Origin: Methanomicrobiales archaeon
Lineage (GTDB): Archaea; Halobacteriota; Methanomicrobia; Methanomicrobiales; JACTUA01
Direction: 5' to 3'
NCBI GenBank assembly: GCA_028678905.1
Contig: JAJRCO010000202.1
Location: 1 to 8,043 of the forward strand
DNA length: 8,043 nucleotides
The position numbers and the translations under genes are program-made. This document shows, one piece after another, positions 1 through 4,990 of this stretch. The first letter of the stretch is position 1, and every line of letters begins with the position of its first letter. Below the pieces are notes generated by a model. The model was not told the DNA's origin and searched no databases. It worked only from the letters and a program-made list of their open reading frames with translations.

Positions 1-440
1 ATGATAGTGCTTTTCGGAATCGGTTCGCCGATCGATTGCATCAACTGCTTGAACTGCTCCCGATCCTCCCCGCGGTAGATCGCTTCCAGTGGCGTCCCCA
101 GGATTTCGACATCCTTGAGTGCACCCATTTCTGCAAGCTCAGCGGTCATGTTCAGCCCGGTCTGACCACCCATGCCAGAGAGTATCCCATCAGGACGCTC
201 TTTCTCGATGATTCGGGCGATGAGATCCGCCTTCAGCGGTTCGATATAGATCACATCCGCCATCTCCGGATCGGTCTGAATGGTGGCTGGATTTGAGTTC
301 ACGAGGACCACCTTAACCCCCTCTTCGCGGAGGGCTCGGCAGGCCTGGGATCCGGAGAAATCAAACTCGGCGGCCTGGCCGATCACGATGGGACCAGAGC
401 CGATCAGCAGGACCTTTTTCAGATATGGCTTCCGGGGCAT
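1..440 (-). CDS. carB: Carbamoyl-phosphate synthase large subunit, N-terminal part (cut by window edge)
   Basis: The first 146 codons of the large subunit of carbamoyl-phosphate synthetase are present; the gene continues past base 1, and the usual full length is about 1,070 residues. The large subunit makes carbamoyl phosphate from bicarbonate, ATP and ammonia passed from the CarA subunit, for pyrimidines and arginine. The reading starts MPRKPYLKKVLLIGSGPIVI and continues GQAAEFDFSGSQACRALREEG, the CarB pre-ATP-grasp domain with its GSGPIxIGQAxEFDYSG signature near residues 14-30. NSNPATIQTDPEMAD (residues 48-62) and SGMGGQTGLN (88-97) are further family motifs. The ATG at 440-438 is fixed by a Shine-Dalgarno sequence 8 bases upstream and by its one-base overlap with the carA stop. 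The visible part has no frameshift. Identification is secure; nothing can be said about the second half. Confidence 0.97.
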   Translation of the reverse strand, partial: MPRKPYLKKVLLIGSGPIVIGQAAEFDFSGSQACRALREEGVKVVLVNSNPATIQTDPEMADVIYIEPLKADLIARIIEKERPDGILSGMGGQTGLNMTAELAEMGALKDVEILGTPLEAIYRGEDREQFKQLMQSIGEPIPKSTI

Positions 441-1498
441 CAGGGAATCCTCCGGAAGATCATGTCGAAATAATGGATCTCAGTGTCTCTGGGTCCACCG
501 TGCGCTTCGGGATGGAACTGAACGCAGGAGATGTCCAGATCGCTGCTCATGAATCCTTCCACCGTGCCGTCGTTGGCATTGGTATAGGACACCGTGCAGT
601 CCTCAGGAAGGGTATCTCCGTCTACCGCAAATCCGTGGTTCTGGGTGGTTATGAAAATCGCACCTTCGATGAACCGGATCGGTTGGTTCGTGCCCCGGTG
701 GCCGAATTTCATCTTATAGGTCCTCCCTCCCAGTGCGAGGGCGGTGATCTGGTTCCCCATACAGATGCCAAAGATCGGGATCTCCCCAATAAACTCTTGT
801 ACAGTTCTGATCGCGTCCTTTGCCGTTTCCGGATCCCCCGGGCCGTTACTGATGAGGAGTGCCTGAGGCTCACAGGCCTGGATCTCCCGGTGGGTGGCGT
901 TGCACGGGTAGATAAAGAGATCCGCATCCCGGTTGCGGAGGCTGATCAGCATATTCTTTTTGATTCCGAGATCAATCACAGCGATGCGCTTACCCCTCCC
1001 AGGCAGGTGATACGGGGTTTTACAGGAGACCTGCGGGATGAGATCGGTCTGTGACGAGATTGGGGGAACTTGCTGCGCCATCTCGATGGCCACGTCAGGG
1101 TTTGCTTCTCCCACGAGAAGGGCGGCTCTGATCGTTCCTTTTTCTCGGATTTTGATGGTCAGCTTACGAGTGTCCACACCGGTGATCCCGTGCAGCCGCT
1201 CCTCCCGGAAATAATCTCCCAGCAGAGGTATGGCTGCCGGTGCCTGGCACAATTCGCGCACCACGCACCCGCGTGCCCAGACACGGCTGCTCTGGAAATT
1301 GTGGAAATCCACTCCGTAATTACCCAGGAGCGGATAAGTGAAGAGGAGGATCTGACCGTGATAGCTCGGGTCGGTGAGTGCTTCCATGTATCCGGTCATC
1401 TGGGTAGTAAAGACCAATTCTCCTGCACATGAACCCGATACTCCGAAACCTTCACCGGTAATAAAATCGTTGTCTTCAAATCCCAGAACTGCCTTCAT
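440..1498 (-). CDS. carA: Carbamoyl-phosphate synthase small subunit (glutamine amidotransferase)
   Basis: This 352-residue protein hydrolyses glutamine and channels the ammonia to CarB. Residues 1-160 form the CarA-specific N-terminal domain, with GELVFTTQMTGYMEALTDPSY (from residue 26) and the GITGVDTRKLT motif (104-114). The class I amidotransferase domain follows from about residue 170 (KRIAVIDLGIKKNML), with SNGPGDP at 217-223. The triad is visible: Cys246 in FGICMGNQ, and His329 and Glu331 in QFHPEA. The nucleophile elbow reads GICMGNQ where bacterial enzymes usually have GICLGHQ; I believe Asn here is common in archaeal CarA and does not touch the triad. The length is normal. The ATG at 1498 matches the conserved N-terminus (MKAVLGFEDN); another ATG ten bases upstream is out of frame. 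The stop TGA shares its last base with the carB start, so carA and carB form an operon. A candidate TATA box lies just upstream. Confidence 0.97.
   Translation of the reverse strand: MKAVLGFEDNDFITGEGFGVSGSCAGELVFTTQMTGYMEALTDPSYHGQILLFTYPLLGNYGVDFHNFQSSRVWARGCVVRELCQAPAAIPLLGDYFREERLHGITGVDTRKLTIKIREKGTIRAALLVGEANPDVAIEMAQQVPPISSQTDLIPQVSCKTPYHLPGRGKRIAVIDLGIKKNMLISLRNRDADLFIYPCNATHREIQACEPQALLISNGPGDPETAKDAIRTVQEFIGEIPIFGICMGNQITALALGGRTYKMKFGHRGTNQPIRFIEGAIFITTQNHGFAVDGDTLPEDCTVSYTNANDGTVEGFMSSDLDISCVQFHPEAHGGPRDTEIHYFDMIFRRIP
447..453 (-). promoter_or_regulatory. Ribosome binding site of carB inside the end of carA
   Basis: On the minus strand the last codons of carA contain GGAGGAT, eight bases (counted from GGAGG) before the carB ATG. 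It complements the archaeal 16S rRNA 3' end. Together with the TGATG stop-start overlap it suggests translationally coupled synthesis of the two subunits, which are needed in equal amounts. Confidence 0.7.
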
Positions 1499-1526
1499 CG
1501 GTTACCATACTAAGTGCGTGAGTGTA

Positions 1527-1553
1527 CTTATTAACGTAGTGTTTTCGCGAAAA
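1527..1553 (-). promoter_or_regulatory. Candidate carA promoter: TATA-like element and 12-base palindrome
   Basis: Read on the minus strand, TTAATAAG (1534-1527) lies about 26 bases ahead of base 1504, so transcription could start some five bases before the carA ATG, giving an almost leaderless mRNA. No clear Shine-Dalgarno sequence precedes that ATG, which fits. Upstream, bases 1542-1553 read TTTTCGCGAAAA, a perfect palindrome that could be a regulator site or contribute to TFB binding. The position is seen in sequence; promoter function is inferred. Read-through from the TPR gene upstream remains possible. Confidence 0.4.
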
Positions 1554-1595
1554 ATCGGTAATAACGTGAGCACCCGCAGATGCAGAGAAAAGCGG

Positions 1596-2597
1596 TTACT
1601 CTGATTTTTCTGCGGCGATCGCGTCCCGGAATTTTTTTACTTCCGGCATGAATTCGACATCCAGTGCCAAATCCAGATATCTCAGGGCTTCGGTTCGGCG
1701 GTCCAGCGAGGCGAGCAGAATTCCCTTGGTGATCAACAGGGATGGATTCTTGGGTACCAGCTCGATGGAGCGGTCAAAACTTGCCAGAGCCTCGTCCGGT
1801 TTTTTAAGGTGCTGCAACGCGATCCCTCGGTGATACCATGCTTTGGCGTTCTCCTGGTCGATCTTGAGCACACTGTCATAGGCCGCAAGTGCGTTCTCCA
1901 GCTCTCCCAGCTCCTCAAACGCCAGTCCTTTCTGGATGGCCGCGTTGGTGTGCCGCCGGTCGATCTTCAGAGCCATATTGAATGCGGTGATACCTTCGCG
2001 GTATTTCTTCAATCGGGCCAGGTTGAGTCCTTTATGATACCACAGGTCGGCACTTTTCGGGTAGATCTCCAGTGCCCGGTCAAAGGAAGTGATCGCTTCA
2101 TCGTTCTTTCCCATGTACTCCAGCAGGAGACCTTTACTATACCAGGCCAGGGCGAACTTGGGGTCTTTTTTCAGAATCATATCATAGGTCTGAATCGCCT
2201 CGTCGACCTTACCCAGTTTACCCAGATGGACTCCTTTCTGGTACCACACGGTCATGGCGTATTTCGGGTCCAGCTCGAGAACCCTGTCTAGACACTGAAT
2301 GGCTTCCTCCACCCGGCCGCAGTTCCCCAGGACCATCCCCTTTTGGAATATAGCCTGGACATGTTTGGGATCCAGTTCCAGTACCTTGTCGAAAGAGGCG
2401 ATGGCATCCTCGCATCGCTCTTTCTCCTTATGGAGGAGTCCCTCTTTGAACCAGGGTTCGATATTCTCCGGATCCACCTGTATCGCTTTGCGATAACTCT
2501 GAATTGCTTCCTCGTATTTCCCATATTCTGCGAGGGTGTCCCCTTCTTTCATGAATTTTGCAAATTCCTTATTTTTTAAAAAATCAAAGATGACCAT
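1596..2597 (-). CDS. Tetratricopeptide-repeat (TPR) protein, about nine repeats
   Basis: A protein of 333 residues made almost wholly of tandem TPR units and predicted to form a superhelical scaffold for protein binding. After a short head (MVIFDFLKNKEFAKFMKEGD), about nine units follow at a 34-residue period, each with the consensus W/A-x-x-KG-x-x-L ... A-x-x-x-[FY]D-x-x-L-x-x-[DY]P pattern. One unit, beginning AMTVWYQKG, is 35 residues long. The tail ends AIAAEKSE. There is no signal peptide, membrane segment or enzyme domain, so it is probably cytoplasmic with unknown partners. Such proteins are abundant in Methanomicrobiales. Start choice: the frame is open to a TTG at 2612 and a GTG at 2600, but ATG 2597 directly follows GGGAGGTG and gives the neatest N-terminus; the site overlaps the start more closely than usual, so the start is uncertain. 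Co-direction with carA probably has no functional meaning. Confidence 0.9.
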   Translation of the reverse strand: MVIFDFLKNKEFAKFMKEGDTLAEYGKYEEAIQSYRKAIQVDPENIEPWFKEGLLHKEKERCEDAIASFDKVLELDPKHVQAIFQKGMVLGNCGRVEEAIQCLDRVLELDPKYAMTVWYQKGVHLGKLGKVDEAIQTYDMILKKDPKFALAWYSKGLLLEYMGKNDEAITSFDRALEIYPKSADLWYHKGLNLARLKKYREGITAFNMALKIDRRHTNAAIQKGLAFEELGELENALAAYDSVLKIDQENAKAWYHRGIALQHLKKPDEALASFDRSIELVPKNPSLLITKGILLASLDRRTEALRYLDLALDVEFMPEVKKFRDAIAAEKSE

Positions 2598-2605
2598 CAC
2601 CTCCC
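2598..2605 (-). promoter_or_regulatory. Strong Shine-Dalgarno sequence abutting the TPR gene start
   Basis: The minus strand reads GGGAGGTG immediately followed by ATG at 2597. The match to the anti-Shine-Dalgarno end of archaeal 16S rRNA is near complete, but the spacing to the ATG is only about two bases from GGAGG. It shows translation starts in this neighbourhood, yet leaves ATG, GTG 2600 or TTG 2612 open as first codon. Confidence 0.5.
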
Positions 2606-2612
2606 GGGTCAA

Positions 2613-2842
2613 TTACTCAGTTAAAAAATTATGCCTGTATAGGGTAATAAAGGTATGGAATACACGGATATTGGGTTTGAATTTACCTAAATTCGATTAT
2701 TTATGGATTGATCATAAAACGGACTGTTAAATATCCGATATGAACTTCTCACATCAACGGGTTCCCTGTCTCTCCGAAGAAAACCCTTTGATATAGTTGT
2801 AACTATCGTCACCGCTATGAGTCTCCACACCTATGAGTGTGT
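2613..2842. promoter_or_regulatory. Divergent AT-rich promoter region between TPR gene and small cysteine protein
   Basis: A non-coding, AT-rich stretch drives genes outward on both strands. For the minus-strand TPR gene the best TATA candidate is TTTATTA (2651-2645), which would start RNA near 2622. For the plus-strand gene, TTTGATATAG (2787-2796) would start RNA near 2820, leaving a leader of about 23 bases. Dyads are frequent: TTTATG/CATAAA arms at 2700-2705 and 2713-2718, ATATCCGATAT at 2731-2741, ATAGTT-GT-AACTAT at 2793-2806 overlapping the plus-strand TATA, and CACAC/GTGTG arms at 2826-2830 and 2837-2841 next to the start codon. CTATGAGT also occurs twice, at 2815 and 2831. Positions are seen; binding functions are inferred. 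Confidence 0.45.
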
Positions 2843-3175
2843 ATGAATAAAACCGTGGAAATCGCCATTTTTGGGTATGCAGATACCGAATGCGGCCCTT
2901 TTCCCTGTGATGACACCCGCACCTGTGGTCTAGCTGCATGTCACCCGGATGGGGGATTTCAGGAAGCCTGTGCAGCTCTGGCAAAGATCTTGGTGAAGGA
3001 GTATGGAGACCGCGTCGCTTTCCGTGTGGTCCTGCTGGATGACGGAATTCCGGAAGAAATTCGTTCCCTTATCGAAGAGCATCATCCCCCGGTGCCGATC
3101 GTTCTCGTAAACGGTCATCTCGTGCCGCTGGGGCGGGTTTCTTTCACCCACCTCAAAAAATATCTCAGTGCATAA
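2843..3175 (+). CDS. Small four-cysteine protein, probably thioredoxin-like fold
   Basis: A 111-residue protein that I do not recognise as a named family. It opens with a beta strand, VEIAIFGYAD, followed by a cysteine cluster: C17, C22, C28 and C33 in a C-x4-C-x5-C-x4-C pattern. A helix (FQEACAALAKILVKEYGDR) with one more Cys, a strand (VAFRVVLLDD), a helix, and then PPVPIVLVNGHLVPLGRVSF follow. The strand-Cys-helix-strand order, and the Pro before a strand ending in NG, resemble the cis-Pro region of thioredoxin-fold proteins such as the YuzD type. A redox or metal-binding role is inferred, not shown. It has no signal peptide, so it is probably cytoplasmic. ATG 2843 was chosen; a GTG two codons earlier is in frame. 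The 3' end overlaps the convergent glycosylase gene by 11 bases. A divergent promoter with a dyad over the TATA box suggests regulation. Confidence 0.75.
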   Translation: MNKTVEIAIFGYADTECGPFPCDDTRTCGLAACHPDGGFQEACAALAKILVKEYGDRVAFRVVLLDDGIPEEIRSLIEEHHPPVPIVLVNGHLVPLGRVSFTHLKKYLSA

Positions 3176-4088
3176 GTAACCACGATTCCCCCTCCCGGCG
3201 AAGAAATCCCTCCCTCTTCAGTGTAGTGAGGAGCCTATGGATGCGGAGAGTAGGGATGCCCAGTCCTTCCTGTATTTCTTCTTCTCTCTGACGGGAATGC
3301 AGCATCAGCTGCGTTAGTATTCTTCCTCGGATCTGGCGGTCAGAATCCACGAACCGGGGCTGAGAGCGGTAGGAATGGGTCTGGCGGGTTAGATTTCCTT
3401 CCCGTTTTTTCACTGATACGCCGTAATCCATGAGGGCGTAGTACCACTCCCGAGCCGAACGTAGAGGAATAGTATCCTTCAGTAGGGGAAGGATATCGCT
3501 GTCTTTCACTCCCTGCCGGTCCCAGAAAAAACAGTATATGAACACGGTCCGGATGTTGGTTTCAAGGAGCATTGCCGGCTGGTTGAAGGCAAAGGCGCAT
3601 ATTGCCGCTGCGGTGGCTCTGCCGATACCAGGGAGAGAACGGAGAATCGGTTCCTCAGAGGGAAGGATACCATCGTAACCGCCGCAGACTCTTCGGGCGG
3701 TATCCCGAAGAGCAAGCGCACGGCGGTTGTAGCCAAGTCCCTTCCACTCCTGCAGCACTTCAGAGAGTGTTGCCGAGGCGAGGGCCGAAAAATCCGGAAA
3801 TCGTTCCAGAAACCGCGGGTAGTAGTGCTGCACTCTCTCCACACGGGTCTGCTGGAGCATGAATTCCGAAACCAGAATATGGTATGGATCATTGGTCTTT
3901 CTCCAAGGAAGATCCCTTCCCTGACTCCAGTAGTGGGAACAGACAACATCTCGAAAATGCGAAATCACCTGCGGAGTAAGTCCCCGGATCCTGTATTCGC
4001 TGCGTATCCGGGCGACATCTCCCCCCGCCACCCCCGGTAGAGCTTTTTCCATCATAGAGTACAACGATGTGTTGCGGGATATGCCCAC
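3165..4088 (-). CDS. MutY-like HhH-GPD DNA glycosylase lacking the iron-sulphur cluster
   Basis: A 307-residue base-excision-repair enzyme related to A/G-specific adenine glycosylase. LPWRKTNDPYHILVSEFMLQ (from residue 60) followed by QTRVERV matches the MutY catalytic helix; Glu75 matches the catalytic Glu of E. coli MutY (SEVMLQQTQV). GLGYNRRA lies at 117-124 and the helix-hairpin-helix LPGIGRATAAAI at 152-163. The segment LLETNIRTV (174-182) aligns with ILDGNVKRV, so the usual catalytic Asp is Glu176, while the following Asn is kept. The C-x6-C-x2-C-x5-C cluster ligands are absent, and a short winged-helix-like C-terminus (about 250-307) replaces the NUDIX-like MutY domain. Cluster-less MutY relatives are known, so the enzyme may be active, but its substrate is uncertain. 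Start: GTG 4088 lies where RNA from the upstream TATA would begin (leaderless); ATG 4055 is an alternative, and the first 36 residues are poorly conserved. Confidence 0.87.
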   Translation of the reverse strand: MGISRNTSLYSMMEKALPGVAGGDVARIRSEYRIRGLTPQVISHFRDVVCSHYWSQGRDLPWRKTNDPYHILVSEFMLQQTRVERVQHYYPRFLERFPDFSALASATLSEVLQEWKGLGYNRRALALRDTARRVCGGYDGILPSEEPILRSLPGIGRATAAAICAFAFNQPAMLLETNIRTVFIYCFFWDRQGVKDSDILPLLKDTIPLRSAREWYYALMDYGVSVKKREGNLTRQTHSYRSQPRFVDSDRQIRGRILTQLMLHSRQREEEIQEGLGIPTLRIHRLLTTLKREGFLRREGESWLLMH

Positions 4089-4110
4089 CGATTCCGGAAA
4101 TAACGAACGG

Positions 4111-4120
4111 TATAAAAAAG
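4111..4120 (-). promoter_or_regulatory. TATA box of the glycosylase gene
   Basis: On the minus strand this reads CTTTTTTATA, centred about 26 bases before base 4088. Archaeal RNA polymerase would therefore start very near the GTG codon, giving a leaderless message; no Shine-Dalgarno sequence lies between. This supports GTG 4088 as the start. Function is inferred from position only. Confidence 0.5.
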
Positions 4121-4400
4121 TGGTGATCGGATTTTCTTTGAAACTACGACGACGCCGAAAAGGTGCAGGTGATTTGAGTTTTTTTGCTTGAGTCCTGAAG
4201 ATGTCAGGGCTCCGGTGGAAGAGTCTTTTAGAGATACTAGGAGGACGTTAACGGAATCCGAACTTGTCAAGAGACCGAGCACCTTGAATCAGGGTCATCT
4301 TTTTTTCCATCTATCCCTCTCTGTTCGGGGGTGGGTATCTGTAAAAGATGATTATATGTCTTTTACGGAAAATGAGAATAAATCTGTGCTATTTTGGTGT
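4121..4400. other. Non-coding part of the divergent spacer between glycosylase and lipoprotein genes
   Basis: Together with its flanking promoters this makes a 352-base gap without a convincing gene. It holds two T runs on the plus strand (about 4179-4185 and T7 at 4300-4306), an AGGAGG at 4239-4244 with no start codon at a usable distance, a 16-codon open stretch at 4201-4251 without a ribosome site, and the perfect inverted repeat at 4341-4366. A small RNA ending at the T7 run is conceivable but unsupported. I see no tRNA or transposon remnant. Confidence 0.4.
4341..4366. repeat. Perfect 8-10-8 inverted repeat, possible operator
   Basis: GTAAAAGA at 4341-4348 and its exact reverse complement TCTTTTAC at 4359-4366 flank a ten-base AT-rich spacer containing TTATATG. 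The 18-base centre-to-centre distance between arms is under two helical turns, which suits a dimeric DNA-binding protein. It lies about 75 bases upstream of the lipoprotein start. An RNA hairpin is the alternative, but no T run follows it. Confidence 0.45.
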
Positions 4401-4406
4401 AGGAAA

Positions 4407-4418
4407 TTTCAAATAATG
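4407..4418 (+). promoter_or_regulatory. Candidate TATA element of the lipoprotein gene
   Basis: TTTCAAATAATG preceded by GGAAA lies about 26 bases before base 4439, so RNA would begin practically at the ATG at 4441. The ten bases before that ATG (CTGTACTGCT) have no Shine-Dalgarno sequence, consistent with a leaderless transcript. The TATA match is weak. Confidence 0.35.
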
Positions 4419-4440
4419 CCCCATTCATACCTGTACTGCT

Positions 4441-4929
4441 ATGAAACCGTTCATGCCCTTTCTGATCAGCAGTCTAATCATAGGATTGCTGCTCTGTACC
4501 GGTTGCTCTGTCCCCACCGCCCCCATCACCCCCACTCCCACTTCCACCACCGCTCCACCTACAACGACCACAGCCCCAATCACCACCGTACCAACTACCA
4601 TCGGTGTCCCTTCTCTTACCCCCGGACCGACCGTCACTGTTCCGGCAGGCTTCGACACGAGCATTGGAATTTACCAGGATGATCCCATCCGGACCATCAA
4701 CATTCGTTACAATGGCGGAAAATCGCAGATCCTTCTTCAGCGAATCGATGTGCGTGTAATCACTTCAACGGGAACGATCATCCGATCGGTGACCAATGAA
4801 GAAGGCCAAATCCCGGTGGGATATACGTTCTCGATAAAAGGGACTTCCGGAGTGAACCGCGTGGAGGTCACCGTCACTATCAACGCGGTTAGTTATAAAG
4901 TGGTTGACACCACTGTCGTGTTCAGATGA
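4441..4929 (+). CDS. Secreted lipoprotein with Thr/Pro-rich linker and C-terminal beta domain
   Basis: A 162-residue protein of unknown function, probably anchored outside the cell membrane. Residues 1-21 form a signal peptide with a hydrophobic core (FLISSLIIGLLL) ending at Cys22 in LLCTGCS, the likely lipidated residue; the lipobox is slightly unusual because position -3 is Cys rather than Leu. Residues 24-68 are a low-complexity Thr/Pro/Ser linker (such as PTSTTAPPTTTTAP), probably extended and possibly O-glycosylated. From about residue 70 there is a strand-rich domain with IYQDDPIRTINIRYNGGKSQ, then ILLQRIDVRVI, PVGYTFSIKG and RVEVTVTINAVSYKVVDT. I recall similar domains in secreted proteins of Methanomicrobiales, with no known function. 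The ATG at 4441 is the only one giving the whole signal peptide. Sixty-one bases separate it from the DUF255 gene, so co-transcription is possible but not evident. Confidence 0.87.
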   Translation: MKPFMPFLISSLIIGLLLCTGCSVPTAPITPTPTSTTAPPTTTTAPITTVPTTIGVPSLTPGPTVTVPAGFDTSIGIYQDDPIRTINIRYNGGKSQILLQRIDVRVITSTGTIIRSVTNEEGQIPVGYTFSIKGTSGVNRVEVTVTINAVSYKVVDTTVVFR

Positions 4930-4990
4930 ACACATTCCCTCCACTATTTTTCATCTGTTGTACCCATGACCCGGGCAGGAATGGGCTCAT

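Noticed and set aside
740..780. GICMGNQ in CarA (Asn for the usual His after the nucleophile Cys) as a sign of inactivity
   Set aside because: The Cys246, His329 and Glu331 triad is intact, and the Asn variant appears normal for archaeal CarA.
425..1054. Plus-strand 209-residue open frame opposite carA
   Set aside because: It is antisense to a secure carA and its protein has no recognisable motif; it is a shadow of the biased codon use of carA.
1556..1595. Possible hairpin terminator after the TPR gene
   Set aside because: Only 4-5 base-pair stems with long loops can be drawn; the T5 run is part of the palindrome ahead of carA and is not convincing as a terminator.
1809..2291. Plus-strand 160-residue open frame opposite the TPR gene
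   Set aside because: It has a periodic sequence that merely mirrors the TPR repeats on the other strand.
4201..4251. 16-codon open stretch in the divergent spacer
   Set aside because: It has no ribosome binding site, no promoter at the right distance and no similarity I can see; too short to call.
4188..4682. Plus-strand 164-residue open frame overlapping the lipoprotein gene
   Set aside because: It overlaps the lipoprotein in another frame, and its His/Tyr-rich end is the frame-shifted Thr/Pro linker; the lipoprotein reading has a clear signal peptide.
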